In this document: positions 1 through 11,213 of the stretch, piece after piece
How positions within the stretch are numbered: the first letter of the stretch is position 1
Layout: every line of letters begins with the position of its first letter
Source of the DNA: Paenibacillus woosongensis
GTDB taxonomy: Bacteria; Bacillota; Bacilli; Paenibacillales; Paenibacillaceae
Assembly: GCF_009725165.1 (NCBI RefSeq)
Contig: NZ_WNZW01000001.1
Location: forward strand, 124,001 to 188,000
Length of the DNA stretch: 64,000 nt
Reading direction: 5' to 3'
Notes under the pieces: generated by a model
Database searches by the model: none
What the model was told of the DNA's origin: nothing
Seen by the model: only the letters and a program-made list of their open reading frames with translations
Program-made: the position numbers and the translations under genes

Positions 1-3000
1 GCAGCGAATCCAAATGGATGATCGCCGACGGCACCATATACTCCGGCAGGCTGGAAGCTGCGTAGCGGCGCAGATCAGCCAGCATAAGCTCTGCTCCTGG
101 GCCGGGCACGATATAGGCTGCGAGCCGCTTGTCTCCCGGCTGGTCTTCCCGGGCGATGACCGCCGCTTGCTCCACGCCGGGATAGCTGGCGAGCACCGCC
201 TCGATTTCACCCAATTCGATGCGGAAACCGCGAATTTTCACCTGCTGGTCTCCGCGGCCCAAATAATCGAGCGAGCCGTCCGGCAGCCGCTTGGCCAGAT
301 CTCCAGTCCGATACATGCGGGTACCCGGCGGTCCGTATGGATCGGCGATGAAACGCTCCGCCGTCAGATCCGGCCGTCCCCAATAGCCTTGAGCTAGTCC
401 AGCGCCAGCTACGTACATCTCCCCAATGACGCCAGGCGGCACCGGCTGAAGGGATGAATCCAGCACATAGACCCGCAAATCCGGGATCGGGCGGCCGATC
501 AGGCTGCTCCCTCCCTGGGATGCACTGTTTTTGTCCAGTTCAAGATAGCTGACATGCACGGTTGTCTCCGTGATGCCGTACATGTTGATCAGCTTGGGCG
601 CATCGTCCGGATGACGCTCATACCAATCCTTCAGGCGGCCCAGCTCCAACGCCTCTCCTCCGAAAATCACATACCGCAGTGCAAGCTCCTGCCCCAGTTC
701 CGCATTCTCCCGATCCGCCTGCATGAAGGCATAGAAGGCCGACGGCGTCTGATTGAGCACAGTTACCTGCTCCTCGGCCAGCAGCTGCAGAAATTCCGCA
801 GGCGAACGGCTGATTTCATATGGCACGACGACGAGACGGCCGCCATAGAGCAGTGCTCCCCACAGTTCCCATACGGAGAAATCGAAAGCGTAGGAGTGGA
901 ATAGCGTCCAGACATCATCCGCACTGAAATGGAACCAGGAGTCAGTAGCCGCAAATAACCGGATGACATTGTGATGTGGAATAACCACGCCCTTCGGCTT
1001 ACCCGTCGAGCCCGAGGTATATATCATATAGGCCGGACTTATCGGGGTTACGAGACCGCTCCGTTCATCCTCGCGCGGGTTACGCTCGGAGCTGTCCCGA
1101 AGCCGCTGCTCCACAGCCGAATCGTCAAGCACGATCTTCGGTGTAAGCAGCGTATTCGGCATTTGGCCCGCTGCCTGTTCGTTCGTAATCATATACACCG
1201 GCTTCGCATCCTCGACCATCCACTCCAGCCGCTCAGCCGGGTAGTCGGGATCGAGGGGGAGGTAAGCCGCGCCGGCCTTGAGGACAGCCAGTAAGCTTAT
1301 GACCAGCTCCAGGGAGCGCGGCAGGGCAAGCGCCACCGTTTGGCCGGCGGCCACACCGCCCCCGATCAGCACGTGGGCCAGGCGGTTTGCCGCGGCATTC
1401 AGCTGAGCGTAGCTTAGGCTCTCGCCCTCGCAAAACGCTGCAACCGCATCCGGCAATTTGGCCGCCTGCGCCTCGAACAGCGCGAACAGACTGGCTTCGG
1501 GCGAAACCTCCATACTGCCGCAGGGGTGCTCTGAAGCTGTTCCCTGAGCGGCGGCAAGGCTAGTCGTTTCGCTGACCGTTCCGCGTGCATCCATCAGAAA
1601 GGCCTGGCGCTCCGCCGGGGTCAGAATATCCGCGTTTGCAATTGGCTGCTCCGGATTTTGTGCTAACGCCTCGAGCACCTGTACATATCTATAGGTAAAG
1701 GCCTCTGCCGTAGACGGCTCGTATAAATCTTTGCTGTATTCCAGCAAGCCGCTTAGTCCGCCTGGGCTGCCATCTGCGCCGCGCCGTTCATTCAGCTCCA
1801 CCGTCAGGTCGAACTTCGCCGTGCCGGAGCTAACCATCTTCAGGGATGTGACCGCATCCGGGAACTGAAGCGGCGCTTCCAGTTCATTTTGCAGCACCAG
1901 CATGATTTGAAACAACGGATGCCGTGCGCGTGAGCGTGCCGGATTCAGCACCTCCACCAGCCGTTCGAACGGCAAGTCCTGGTGCTCATAAGCGGCCAGA
2001 TCCGCTTGCCGTACCCGGGCGATGAGCTCGGTGAAGCTCGGATTTCCCGACGTATCCGCCCGCAGCACGAGCGTATTGATGAACATGCCCACCAGTCCGC
2101 CGAGCGCATCATCATTTCTTCCGGCAATCGGGCTGCCGATCGGAATGTCGTCTCCTCCGCCAAGCCGGGTGAGCAGTGCAGCCAGCGCGGCGTGCAGCAC
2201 CATGAACAAGCTGGCCTTGTTATCCTTCGCCACCTGCAGCAGCCGGGCATGCAGCTCCCCGTCAAGTTCGAAAGGAACAACACCTCCTTCATAGCTGGAA
2301 ACGGCCGGTCGCGGACGATCGGTCGGCAGCTCAAGCTGATCCGGCAGCTGATGAAGCTCATTTTTCCAGAACTCTAGCTGACGTGCATAGAGGCTGCCGG
2401 AGTCTCCTTCAACGCCAAGCAGTTGCTCCTGCCACAGTACATAATCGGCGTACTGCACGGACAGCGGCGGCCATGACGGCTGCTCCTTCCGGCACCGGGC
2501 CGAATAAGCGGCGGACAGGTCGCATCCTAACGGCGTCAGCGACCAGCCGTCTCCGGCAATATGATGCATCAGCAGAAGCAGCACATGCTTCTCTGGACCA
2601 AGCACGAACAGCTGCGCGCGGAAAGGCGTCTCCGAGCATAAATCAAAGCTGTAGCCAGCGCCCTCGGCTATGTTCGCCTCCAGGTCTTTTTCGCTCGTCT
2701 TTGTAACGATCAGTTTCGGTCTTGCTTGATCTGCGTTTAGAATCCGCTGCTGCGGCACGCCCGTCTCGTCAGGAAAGATAGTCCGCAGCGACTCGTGCCG
2801 CTCTACCACATCGCCAAGCGCTAGCTCCAGGGCCTCCACATCCAGCGGTCCGGATATTCGGGCGGCCCACGGCATGTTATATGTCGGGTTTGGCCCCTCC
2901 ATCCGGTACAGAAACCACAAGCGCCGCTGGGCAAAAGATAGCGGAACCTGCTCCGGACGCTCTGCCGGGCGAACGGGCGGCCTCGTCTGCTTCGCCGTGT

Positions 3001-6000
3001 CCAGATACTGGATTAGCCCAGACACGGTAGGCGTTTCAAATAAATGGCGGATGCCGATTTCTGCGCCGAACACGTCGCGAATCCGTGCAGTCAGCCGGCC
3101 GGCAAGCAGCGAATGCCCTCCCATCTCAAAGAAGTCGTCGTCAATGCCGACGCGTGCCCGCCCTAATACCTCCGCGAACAATTGGCATAACAGCTCCTCC
3201 TGCGGCGACCGCGGCGCGAGTCCTGACGACTGGATCATGCCTGCTGGCGCGGGCAGAGCTTTATGGTCAATTTTCCGGTTCGGCGTCAGCGGCATTTCGC
3301 TAAGTTCCACGAATGCCGAAGGAACCATATACTCGGGCAAATGCTCCGCAGCATAACGGCGCAGCTCGGCGGGATCCATGGCAACAGAGGCAGCAGGCAC
3401 CATGTAAGCGACCAGCCGCTTCTCCCCAGGACGATCCTCCCGGGCCATCACCGTCACCTGCTCAATGGCAGGATGCCGGGAGAATACGGAAATAATCTCG
3501 CCTAGTTCGATGCGAACCCCCCGTATTTTGATCTGATGGTCGGCTCGGCCGATATAATCCAGCGAACCGTCCGCTTGCCAGCGCACAAGGTCGCCAGTAC
3601 GATACATCCGCTTGCCCGGGGCTCCGTACGGATTGGCCACGAAGCGCTCCGCCGTCATCCCCGGCCGGTCCAGGTAGCCGCGGGCCAGCCCGGCGCCGGC
3701 GATGTACAGCTCGCCTGCAACGCCAGGCGGAACAGGCTGCAGCGCATCGTCCAGCACATAGAGCTGTGTATTTCGAACCGGCCTGCCGATCGCTGGCTTG
3801 GCCTCTTCCTCCCCCAGCCTTGCAGCGGTGGAATAAATCGTCGTTTCTGTCGGTCCGTACTGGTTGTTCACCTGACAGCCCAGCGCTTGCAGGCCGAGCT
3901 TTAATCCTGCCGGAAGCGCCTCGCCGCCTGAAATAACCGACAAACCTGTTAACGGTTCAGGCCTGCTGGACACCAGTTCTTGAAATAAGGTCGGCGTGGC
4001 CTGCAGCAGCGTAATTTTCTGTTCCCGAATCCGCTTGGCCAGCGCGGAAGCATCCAGAATCGTCTCCTTCAGGGCGATATCCATGCAAGCCCCCGTTGTC
4101 AGAGGCAGGTAGATCTCCAGCACGGAGATGTCGAAGGCGATCGTCGTTACGGACAGCATCCGATCCCGATCGGTTAACGGGAACCGCTCCCGCATATCCG
4201 TGATCAGATTAACCAGGCTTCCATAGGTCACCATGACTCCTTTCGGCAGACCGGTTGAGCCTGAAGTATAAAGTATATATGCCGGATGAAGCGGCGATAA
4301 GGGGGCAGTACGCTCGGCATCCACCGGATTCTGAGCGGAATATTTCCGTAAACTGGCCATCGTATCAGGAGCATCAAGTACCAGACGGGACGACCCGCTG
4401 AAACCGGACAGGCTGGATTCGCACGCCTGGTCGGTCAGGATGCAGCTCGGCCGGGCGTTGTCAATCATATAAGCGATGCGATCCGCCGGGTAATCCGGAT
4501 CGAGCGGCAAATAAGCGGCCCCGGTTTTATGCACGGCCAGGATCGCCGCGGCAATCAAGGGAGAACGGGATAGAGCCAGGGCCACGATCTGCTCGGGCCC
4601 TGCCCCCTGTTCTATCAGGAAATGAGCGAGCCGATTCGCCTGCGCGTTCAATTCGGCATAGCTGAGGACTGATTCCTCGCAGGCGACGGCAGCCGCTTCA
4701 GGCCTGGCTGCGGCTTGCTGCTCGAACAATTCGGCAGGGCCCGGACTTTCGCAGGAGGCACCCTGTTGCTCAGCTTGGTTCCAGCCCTTAAGTACCTGCC
4801 ACCGTTCATCGGCCAGCAGCCATTCAATATCCGTCACCGGACGTTCGGGATCTGCGGCCGCAAATTGTTCCAGCAGACGGATAAAGCGCTGATGGTGCCT
4901 CTCCAGCTCCTCCGGGGCGTAAATATCCGGATTGCCGTCGAAATCGATCCGCAGCCCGCCGTCCTCAGACCTTGGGCGCACATGAACGAGCAAGTCATCG
5001 ACAGGCCCTGCCGACAAATTATGAACGATTCCGGGTGCGCCGCCGAAGCTCAGAGCTTCGTCAAACGGCATCATGTTCAGGATCGGGCCGAACAGCCGCT
5101 GCTGCTCGCCCAGCAGCTTGAGCTCGCGCCGCAGATCCTGCTGGCGGAATTTCTGATGCCGTCTGGCAGCCCGCAGCTCTTGCGATACCTGCGCGACCAC
5201 TTCCAGCGGGTTCATGTCTTTGCGGATCGTCAGGCGCAGAGGGACCAGATTCATGACCATACCCGGCACCCGCAGTGATGCGGAGCCTAGACGGCACATC
5301 ATTGGCATGCCGAGAATGACGTCCTCTGCTCCTGTAGCCCGGTGCATGTATACGGCCAATGCGGCCACCATCATTTCCGGCCAGCTCGCCCCTGCCGATT
5401 CAGCGGCCGCCCGCAGCGCATTCATGCTGCTTGGGTTCAGCTCGCCGGATTGGCGCAGAAAACGGTCCGCCGTTCGCTGCACCCTACCGCCAAGGCCTAC
5501 AGCATCGGGCTGATCGGCAAAACGCGACATCCAGAACTTGCGGTCCTTCTGCTCCTGCTGGGATGCGCGGTATGCGGCTTCCTCCTGCAGCACCTCCTGC
5601 CAGGAACCGAAGCTGCGCCCAATGGCCTCGTCACGGGACAGAGCCGTATAGATTTGAGCCACCCTCCGGGTGAGCAGCGAGAAGCCGAAGCCATCAATGG
5701 CGATATGATGGATTTTCTGATACCAAAGGAAGCAGTCTGGCGCGATCTGCAGAATGGCCTGACGGAACAATGGACCCTTCATTAAATCCGTCGGTATGGC
5801 CAGATCTTGCTTCATCCAGGCTTCCGCAACTGCCCGCGGTTGATCCTCCCCGCTGAAATCCAAACAAAGCAGGCTCCACTCTTCTCCCTCCGTGTCCGCC
5901 AGCCTCTGCCAAGGCCCGTCTTCATCTTCTCCGAAACGAAGCTGCAGCGTCTCCGCTTCCGCGACCACCCGCCGCAAAGCCTGCTCAAATAGCCCCAGCC

Positions 6001-6130
6001 TCAGCGAGCCGCGAATTTCGATATATTCGCCCGTATTGTAAATAGAATTACCCGGGTCAAGCTGCTGAGCGAACCATATCCCGGATTGCGCCCCTGTCAA
6101 AGGATAACGAACCTCCGTTTGCACTGGCAT
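1..6130 (-). CDS. dhbF: Dimodular siderophore NRPS (DhbF-like), C-terminus beyond window
   Basis: This is the first 2043 residues of a peptide synthetase that joins 2,3-dihydroxybenzoate to two amino acids in a catecholate trilactone siderophore. Visible order: condensation domain (HHIAIDG at 141-147), adenylation domain (YTSGSTG from 621), carrier domain (GGHS, phosphopantetheine Ser1007), second condensation domain (HHIAGDG from 1189) and second adenylation domain (YTSGSTGKPKG from 1704). The last carrier and thioesterase expected in DhbF (about 2,380 aa) lie off the left edge. Specificity residues read by eye are DILQIGQIYK for the first domain (glycine-like; alanine not excluded) and DFWNIGMVHK for the second, which is the classic threonine code. 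The ATG lies 2 nt after the dhbB stop and its AGAGGTG site lies inside dhbB, so translation is probably coupled. Confidence 0.95.
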   Translation of the reverse strand, partial: MPVQTEVRYPLTGAQSGIWFAQQLDPGNSIYNTGEYIEIRGSLRLGLFEQALRRVVAEAETLQLRFGEDEDGPWQRLADTEGEEWSLLCLDFSGEDQPRAVAEAWMKQDLAIPTDLMKGPLFRQAILQIAPDCFLWYQKIHHIAIDGFGFSLLTRRVAQIYTALSRDEAIGRSFGSWQEVLQEEAAYRASQQEQKDRKFWMSRFADQPDAVGLGGRVQRTADRFLRQSGELNPSSMNALRAAAESAGASWPEMMVAALAVYMHRATGAEDVILGMPMMCRLGSASLRVPGMVMNLVPLRLTIRKDMNPLEVVAQVSQELRAARRHQKFRQQDLRRELKLLGEQQRLFGPILNMMPFDEALSFGGAPGIVHNLSAGPVDDLLVHVRPRSEDGGLRIDFDGNPDIYAPEELERHHQRFIRLLEQFAAADPERPVTDIEWLLADERWQVLKGWNQAEQQGASCESPGPAELFEQQAAARPEAAAVACEESVLSYAELNAQANRLAHFLIEQGAGPEQIVALALSRSPLIAAAILAVHKTGAAYLPLDPDYPADRIAYMIDNARPSCILTDQACESSLSGFSGSSRLVLDAPDTMASLRKYSAQNPVDAERTAPLSPLHPAYILYTSGSTGLPKGVMVTYGSLVNLITDMRERFPLTDRDRMLSVTTIAFDISVLEIYLPLTTGACMDIALKETILDASALAKRIREQKITLLQATPTLFQELVSSRPEPLTGLSVISGGEALPAGLKLGLQALGCQVNNQYGPTETTIYSTAARLGEEEAKPAIGRPVRNTQLYVLDDALQPVPPGVAGELYIAGAGLARGYLDRPGMTAERFVANPYGAPGKRMYRTGDLVRWQADGSLDYIGRADHQIKIRGVRIELGEIISVFSRHPAIEQVTVMAREDRPGEKRLVAYMVPAASVAMDPAELRRYAAEHLPEYMVPSAFVELSEMPLTPNRKIDHKALPAPAGMIQSSGLAPRSPQEELLCQLFAEVLGRARVGIDDDFFEMGGHSLLAGRLTARIRDVFGAEIGIRHLFETPTVSGLIQYLDTAKQTRPPVRPAERPEQVPLSFAQRRLWFLYRMEGPNPTYNMPWAARISGPLDVEALELALGDVVERHESLRTIFPDETGVPQQRILNADQARPKLIVTKTSEKDLEANIAEGAGYSFDLCSETPFRAQLFVLGPEKHVLLLLMHHIAGDGWSLTPLGCDLSAAYSARCRKEQPSWPPLSVQYADYVLWQEQLLGVEGDSGSLYARQLEFWKNELHQLPDQLELPTDRPRPAVSSYEGGVVPFELDGELHARLLQVAKDNKASLFMVLHAALAALLTRLGGGDDIPIGSPIAGRNDDALGGLVGMFINTLVLRADTSGNPSFTELIARVRQADLAAYEHQDLPFERLVEVLNPARSRARHPLFQIMLVLQNELEAPLQFPDAVTSLKMVSSGTAKFDLTVELNERRGADGSPGGLSGLLEYSKDLYEPSTAEAFTYRYVQVLEALAQNPEQPIANADILTPAERQAFLMDARGTVSETTSLAAAQGTASEHPCGSMEVSPEASLFALFEAQAAKLPDAVAAFCEGESLSYAQLNAAANRLAHVLIGGGVAAGQTVALALPRSLELVISLLAVLKAGAAYLPLDPDYPAERLEWMVEDAKPVYMITNEQAAGQMPNTLLTPKIVLDDSAVEQRLRDSSERNPREDERSGLVTPISPAYMIYTSGSTGKPKGVVIPHHNVIRLFAATDSWFHFSADDVWTLFHSYAFDFSVWELWGALLYGGRLVVVPYEISRSPAEFLQLLAEEQVTVLNQTPSAFYAFMQADRENAELGQELALRYVIFGGEALELGRLKDWYERHPDDAPKLINMYGITETTVHVSYLELDKNSASQGGSSLIGRPIPDLRVYVLDSSLQPVPPGVIGEMYVAGAGLAQGYWGRPDLTAERFIADPYGPPGTRMYRTGDLAKRLPDGSLDYLGRGDQQVKIRGFRIELGEIEAVLASYPGVEQAAVIAREDQPGDKRLAAYIVPGPGAELMLADLRRYAASSLPEYMVPSAIIHLDSL

Positions 6131-6132
6131 GC

Positions 6133-7185
6133 TTACACCTCTTTCCCCAGTGAAAAATAGTCAACATTAGGAATGGAAGGACTCACTCGTGCAGACAGGA
6201 GCTGCCACCAATTCTCCAGCGTCGGCCCTTCGGCCAGCTCCGCAAAAGCAATCTCCTCTCCACCGCGGCTAAATCGTTCGGCCAGGCTCATGATCCGGAT
6301 CGAATCCAACCCCCACAGCTCGACCAAATTGTCCTGTCCGCCGATTTCTTCGGCCGCCTCCTGCAGCAATTCGGCGACCTGCTGGCGCAGCTGCTCATAG
6401 GACGATGGCAATACAGCCAAGGCCCGGGAGGCAGCGATTACTTGGTTTGCAGAGGCCGTCGCCTGAAGCGAGGATCGGGCAGATTGGGCTGAAAAACTGC
6501 TGGAAAAGCTATGCTCCTGATAGCCGCCCGGCTCATTTGCAGACACTGCCGAGTTCAACTCGGCCAGCAGCCGCTGTGTCGTCAGAGTGACCGCGCACCG
6601 CTCAGCCGCGTAGGTCAGGGCGAGCTTGTGCTTCTCAAGCGAGAAATCCGCAACCGCATCAGCGACAAAGAACGGCTGGATATCCTGCATGAACGCTTCG
6701 CAGGAGGTGAGAAGACAGCCGATATGGGCATAAATGCCGCTGACGATCAGCTGATCACGCGCCTGTTCCCTCATCCATTCCAGCAGATCTGTTCTCTGGA
6801 ACGCGCTGTACCGCCATTTGGTCATCAGAATATCCTGTATGCCAGGAGCGACTTCGGCAGCAATTTGCGCCTCAAACGGGTCAGTTCCGATCCCCGGCCC
6901 CCAGAAATCCTGCAGCAGGCCGCGCTCGTCCGGACGCTGACCCCCAAGCTGCGCAGAATAGACGACGGGAATGCCCAGCTTCGCGCATTCACTGCGTATC
7001 CGGGGAATATTGGAGAATAGCTCGGCTATGGGAGATTCTGCAGTATTGTAAGGCTTCAGGAAATAATTTTGCATATCATGGATTAGCAGTACTGCCCGCT
7101 GCGGATCAGGCCGCCAAGCGACTTTGTTTGCGGGAAGCTCCGCCTCGGCAGGCATAGAATAAGGAAAAATGGCTGGGATACCCAT
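6133..7185 (-). CDS. dhbB: Isochorismatase / aryl carrier protein
   Basis: Bifunctional 350-residue protein. The N-terminal isochorismatase hydrolyses isochorismate to 2,3-dihydro-2,3-dihydroxybenzoate and pyruvate; the C-terminal aryl carrier domain holds activated 2,3-DHB for the NRPS. The start MGIPAIFPYSMP matches the EntB/DhbB family opening (MAIP...), and an AAAGGATG site sits upstream; longer in-frame starts at up to 7233 lack this support. Visible features are the catalytic-Asp motif LLIHDMQNYF near residue 37 and the carrier motif GLDSIR with Ser295. It lies between dhbE and dhbF in the siderophore operon. Confidence 0.95.
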   Translation of the reverse strand: MGIPAIFPYSMPAEAELPANKVAWRPDPQRAVLLIHDMQNYFLKPYNTAESPIAELFSNIPRIRSECAKLGIPVVYSAQLGGQRPDERGLLQDFWGPGIGTDPFEAQIAAEVAPGIQDILMTKWRYSAFQRTDLLEWMREQARDQLIVSGIYAHIGCLLTSCEAFMQDIQPFFVADAVADFSLEKHKLALTYAAERCAVTLTTQRLLAELNSAVSANEPGGYQEHSFSSSFSAQSARSSLQATASANQVIAASRALAVLPSSYEQLRQQVAELLQEAAEEIGGQDNLVELWGLDSIRIMSLAERFSRGGEEIAFAELAEGPTLENWWQLLSARVSPSIPNVDYFSLGKEV

Positions 7186-7271
7186 GTAGATCATCCTTTC
7201 GACTGTAATTTTATCCAATGACCGAAACGACATTTATCCAGAAAAATGTTCATCTTGAAGATAGCCGTTCA

Positions 7272-8954
7272 TCAGCGCTGCTTCTCTGCTATTAGCTCAC
7301 GCAGCGCTTTTTTGCTGACTTTGCCAACCTTCGTCTTCGGAAAAGAATCGATGAATTCGATCCGATCGGGAATTTTAAAGGCGGCCAGACCGCGTCCACG
7401 TAAAAAAGCCTTGATCTGCACGCCCGACAAAGGCGTGTCTGCAGTTGGGTGCGGTATGACGAAAGCACAGGTGCGCTCGCCCAAATATTCGTCCGGCATA
7501 GCCACCACGGCGGCATCATGCACCCCCGGATGGGCGAGAAGCTGGTTCTCGACCTCCTCGGCTGCGATCTTTTCCCCTCCCCGGTTGATTTGGTCTTTGT
7601 CGCGCCCCTCTACAATGAGGTTGCCGTCTGAATTGATCCGGACAATATCCCCCGTACGGTAGAAACCGTCGCTCGTGAAGGCTTTCGCATTATGCTCCTT
7701 CGCTCTGTAATAGCCGCGAATCGTATACGGGCCGCGGGTAAGCAGATGGCCGGCCTCGCCAGGTGGCACCTCGTTATCCTCGTCATCAACGATGCGGACT
7801 TCGTCCCAGGGCGACATCGGCCGGCCTTGGGTATTCACGATGACCTCGTCCGGGTCATCCAGTCTCGTATAATTGACGAGCCCCTCGGCCATGCCGAATA
7901 CCTGCTGCAGCTGGCAGCCCAGGGTCGGCTTCACGCGTGCAGCCGCCGCGGCGCTGAATTTCGCGCCGCCGACCTGGAGCACCTGCAAATGAGGGAATTC
8001 GATACGCTGCCGATCCGCCGCATCAAGCCATATGAGAGCAAGGGGCGGTACCAGCGCGGTAATCGTGACCCGCTCGCGGACCAGCAATGGGAAGGCCTCG
8101 TCCGGGCTGGCCCCTCGTGCGAGCACGACGCGGCCCCCGGCGTATAACGTGCCCAGCACGCCCGGCGAGCTAAGCGGATAATTATGCGCTACCGGAAGCA
8201 CGGCCAGATAGACGCTATGTTCATTCAGCCCGCAGATTTCCGCACTAAGGCGCAGCGAATAAATATAGTCGTCATGCGTGCGGGGAATCAGCTTCGGCAA
8301 TCCTGTCGTTCCGCCCGAAAGTTGAAGGAATGCGACATCTCCCGGGTGTGGCTGGGACAGCCTGCCGTCCTGCTTCCCGTTCTCATCACGCTTGTTCGCA
8401 GAAGTTTCATCTTCGCCGCCCGTCTTCGGCTCTCCCGGCTCTCCGTATAGCTCCTCCAGTGCTACAAACTCCTGCGCTTCACCGGCGACCAGAACATGGC
8501 GCAGCGAGGGTACCTCGCGAATGACTTCCCTTGCCAGCTCGCGGTAGTCAAATCCCGCATCCTGGCCGGCTATAATATAAGCTTTCGCCCCGGAAAACTC
8601 GGATATATATGAAATCTCATGCCTTCGATGCAGCGGCAAGGCGAATACAGGCAGTGCGCCGATCCGAAATAATGCAAAAATCACTTCAAAGAATTCCGCA
8701 ATGTTCGGCAATTGAACAACGACCCGATCCTGCGGTTCAATCCCGATACCCAGTAACCCTTCTGCAAGGCGGTCCGTCCGGTCGTCCAGTTCCGCATAGC
8801 TGATACGGCGTTCGCCACTGACGATGGCAATCCGTTCGCCGTAAGCCTTCGCGCGATCCCGCAGCATATTGCCAAATGTTTCTCCGCGCCAACAACCCTC
8901 CTGACGGTAACGCTCAGCAAATTCTTGAGGCCATGTCGGGAATCCAGCAAGCAT
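7272..8954 (-). CDS. dhbE: 2,3-dihydroxybenzoate-AMP ligase
   Basis: Stand-alone aryl-acid adenylation enzyme of 560 residues that activates 2,3-DHB with ATP and loads it onto the DhbB carrier domain. The core motif SGGTTGLPK lies near residue 214. The segment [10 protein letters not shown] near 257 carries the Asn that replaces the usual Asp in aryl-acid-activating domains, and the C-terminus ends with the [10 protein letters not shown] catalytic-lysine motif. An insert rich in Gly, Glu and Lys at about 172-200 looks like a flexible linker. The ATG follows AAAGGAGGG and shares one base with the dhbC stop (TGATG). A TTG three bases upstream is a less likely start. Confidence 0.95.
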   Translation of the reverse strand: MLAGFPTWPQEFAERYRQEGCWRGETFGNMLRDRAKAYGERIAIVSGERRISYAELDDRTDRLAEGLLGIGIEPQDRVVVQLPNIAEFFEVIFALFRIGALPVFALPLHRRHEISYISEFSGAKAYIIAGQDAGFDYRELAREVIREVPSLRHVLVAGEAQEFVALEELYGEPGEPKTGGEDETSANKRDENGKQDGRLSQPHPGDVAFLQLSGGTTGLPKLIPRTHDDYIYSLRLSAEICGLNEHSVYLAVLPVAHNYPLSSPGVLGTLYAGGRVVLARGASPDEAFPLLVRERVTITALVPPLALIWLDAADRQRIEFPHLQVLQVGGAKFSAAAAARVKPTLGCQLQQVFGMAEGLVNYTRLDDPDEVIVNTQGRPMSPWDEVRIVDDEDNEVPPGEAGHLLTRGPYTIRGYYRAKEHNAKAFTSDGFYRTGDIVRINSDGNLIVEGRDKDQINRGGEKIAAEEVENQLLAHPGVHDAAVVAMPDEYLGERTCAFVIPHPTADTPLSGVQIKAFLRGRGLAAFKIPDRIEFIDSFPKTKVGKVSKKALRELIAEKQR

Positions 8955-10294
8955 CAATATCCCTCCTTTGTATTGCCCCGGAAAGCGAACTGCGGATCAT
9001 GCAGCCCCATGGCCAAAAGCAAAGTGCGGAACTTTGCCGCCGTTTCGGCCAGCTCAGCTTCGGCGCTGGAGTCCGCCACGATTCCCGCTCCGGCATAGAG
9101 ACGCAGGCTTCTTTCCTCCGCCTCGGCGCAGCGGATCGTGACGATCCATTCGCCATCTCCCTTAGCATCGCACCAGCCGACCATGCCGGTGAAAAAGCCT
9201 CGTTCAAACTGCTCTACTTCGCGGATTGTTTCCCTAGCCAGCTCGGTAGGCGTTCCGCATATAGCCGGAGTCGGATGCAGGGACAACGCAAGATCAAGGA
9301 CGGTAGCCCCGGGGCTCGCAAGCTCTCCGTAGATGTCCGTCGACAGATGCCACATCGTCTCGGTTTGCACGAGCGACGGACCTTCAGGGACGTCCAGGCT
9401 CTTGCAATACGGGCGGAGCGCTGCTTCAACCGCCTCGACGACGAGACGATGCTCGAACCGGTCCTTCGCCGAGGCAAGCAGCGCGGCTGCTCTGCGTTCA
9501 TCCTCAGCCGGATCATCGCTCCGGGGTGCGGAGCCTGCCAGCGGATTCGCCCGGATGCTCAGTCCCGTTTTGGTAATAAGCAGCTCCGGGCTGGCCCCGA
9601 TCAGCGTCCGTACTCCGGCTCCCCTTAAATCCGGTTTAGCCCTGCCAGACGCCTTCTCTGGCGAGGTGCTACCCCCGCCGGCCAAATTAACCGCAAAGGT
9701 ATAACCTTGCGGATTGTGGCGGGCCAGATTGCGGAGCAGCCGGGAAATATCGACCGGCTTGGCGTAAGTCAACTGCAGCGTCCTCGAAAGCACGACCTTT
9801 TGCAGCATGTCCCGGTTCAGCCGATCCAGCGCTTCGTTGACATTCTTCTTGTAATGCTCAGGATCTGGATACATGCTGACCTCGAATTCGGGATCGGATG
9901 AGATTATTTCGTCAATCCTGTTCCTCCCGATTGCTGCACTGTCCCTGCGGGACTCGTATCGATCCTCTCCGCTAAAGCTAAGAGGTCCAGCCCACTGCGT
10001 GGTCAAAGGCACAACGAGCTCAGCCGGCTGCGCCAAATCGAACGGAATCGCGCCAACGACGATCGGTTCGCCGCCGGCGCGTCCGGCTGAGGCTAGCAGC
10101 CCTTGAACCCGATCAGACAGAGCCTGCGGGGAGCCTTCCCCCGGCTCTGCCCAATATCTCGCCCACTCGCCCTTAGCAAGCAAGGTTCGTCTTGGTGAGG
10201 ATAAAAAGAAACACAATCCCGACTCGTATTCCTCGAGCAGTTGTGCCGCCGTGTTTGCATATACAGCTCCATGGTTTGCCATTTCCTCCAACAT
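8954..10294 (-). CDS. dhbC: Isochorismate synthase
   Basis: Converts chorismate to isochorismate, the first step of 2,3-DHB synthesis. The protein of about 446 residues has the chorismate-binding fold of MenF/EntC/DhbC. Recognisable C-terminal motifs include [18 protein letters not shown] and RCAEA. The chosen start ([11 protein letters not shown]) lies 13 nt after the dhbA stop behind GAAGGAAAGGGG; upstream in-frame sequence overlaps dhbA and is Arg/Pro-rich shadow translation. The stop overlaps the dhbE start by one base. Confidence 0.93.
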   Translation of the reverse strand: MLEEMANHGAVYANTAAQLLEEYESGLCFFLSSPRRTLLAKGEWARYWAEPGEGSPQALSDRVQGLLASAGRAGGEPIVVGAIPFDLAQPAELVVPLTTQWAGPLSFSGEDRYESRRDSAAIGRNRIDEIISSDPEFEVSMYPDPEHYKKNVNEALDRLNRDMLQKVVLSRTLQLTYAKPVDISRLLRNLARHNPQGYTFAVNLAGGGSTSPEKASGRAKPDLRGAGVRTLIGASPELLITKTGLSIRANPLAGSAPRSDDPAEDERRAAALLASAKDRFEHRLVVEAVEAALRPYCKSLDVPEGPSLVQTETMWHLSTDIYGELASPGATVLDLALSLHPTPAICGTPTELARETIREVEQFERGFFTGMVGWCDAKGDGEWIVTIRCAEAEERSLRLYAGAGIVADSSAEAELAETAAKFRTLLLAMGLHDPQFAFRGNTKEGY

Positions 10295-10307
10295 CCCCTT
10301 TCCTTCG

Positions 10308-11093
10308 TTAGACCCCCAATGTTGCCCCTCCGTCAATACACAAATCAAGCATCGTAATATGCCGGGACCGGTCAGACGCCAGAAACAACACCGCAGCGGC
10401 AATATCGGCCGGCTCGGCGATCCTTCCGAGCGGTATGCCGAGGCGGTACGATTCGGGCGAACCGACGATGACCGCCTGGACTCCATCCTGCCCGTTCCAC
10501 AGCATCCGCTGCATCGCCGTGTCGGTGGATCCCGGCGAGACGATATTGCAGCGGATATGATTGGCGGCCTGCTCCAGGCCCAGGCATTTCGTGAACATGG
10601 CCGCTGCTGCCTTGGAGGCGCAGTAGGCCGCCATTTGCGTGCGCGGCACTAAGGCTGCATTGGAGCCAACGGTCACGATTGCGCCGGATTTGCGGGGAGC
10701 CATGCGTTTCACGACGGAACGGGATACATGAAACACCCCGCTGGCATTCACCGCAAATACCGCCTCCCAATCCGTATCACGAAGCTCTTCGATATAAGCC
10801 ATTCTCAGCAAACCAGCTACATTCACGAGAATTTCAACGGGGCCAAGCTCCCGTTCAATCTGTTCAACAGCCGCTTCCACAGCCGGACTGTCCGCAACAT
10901 CGACTGCGAACGCCTGGGCTTGGCACCCTTGGGTTCGCAGCTCGGCCACTACACCCTCGACACCAGCCCCGTTCAGATCGAGGGCCGCTACAATCGCTCC
11001 AGCCTCCGCCAGTTCCCTGACAACAGCCTCGCCGATTCCCTGGGCAGCTCCGGTCACCAAAGCGACCTTTCCTTTAATCCCCGTATATTCCAC
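10308..11093 (-). CDS. dhbA: 2,3-dihydro-2,3-dihydroxybenzoate dehydrogenase
   Basis: Short-chain dehydrogenase that oxidises 2,3-dihydro-2,3-dihydroxybenzoate to 2,3-DHB using NAD+. The cofactor motif [11 protein letters not shown] is near the N-terminus, followed by the NVAG motif, the catalytic YCASK and the C-terminus [10 protein letters not shown], which matches the DhbA/EntA ending. A GTG start at 11093 is preferred because GGGAGGG stands about 8 nt upstream; another GTG lies at 11114. First biosynthetic gene of the dhbACEBF order, which matches the Bacillus subtilis operon. Confidence 0.95.
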   Translation of the reverse strand: MEYTGIKGKVALVTGAAQGIGEAVVRELAEAGAIVAALDLNGAGVEGVVAELRTQGCQAQAFAVDVADSPAVEAAVEQIERELGPVEILVNVAGLLRMAYIEELRDTDWEAVFAVNASGVFHVSRSVVKRMAPRKSGAIVTVGSNAALVPRTQMAAYCASKAAAAMFTKCLGLEQAANHIRCNIVSPGSTDTAMQRMLWNGQDGVQAVIVGSPESYRLGIPLGRIAEPADIAAAVLFLASDRSRHITMLDLCIDGGATLGV

Positions 11094-11213
11094 CTCATCA
11101 GCCCTCCCTTGCACTTTTAATTTGCTGACCTCATGCCCTATACCTATACCCAGTCCGCTCCAATTTGCGGCCTCTCTCCCTCATGCTTCTATCTGAGCTC
11201 ATCCCCCTTTCTC

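Noticed and set aside
4715..5278. Plus-strand frame of 187 codons inside the NRPS
   Set aside because: Antisense to the first condensation and adenylation domains; no start signal and Gln/Leu/Arg-rich nonsense composition.
8876..9628. Long plus-strand frame of 250 codons antisense to dhbC/dhbE
   Set aside because: High-GC antisense shadow; the minus-strand genes have clear family motifs and coupled stops and starts.
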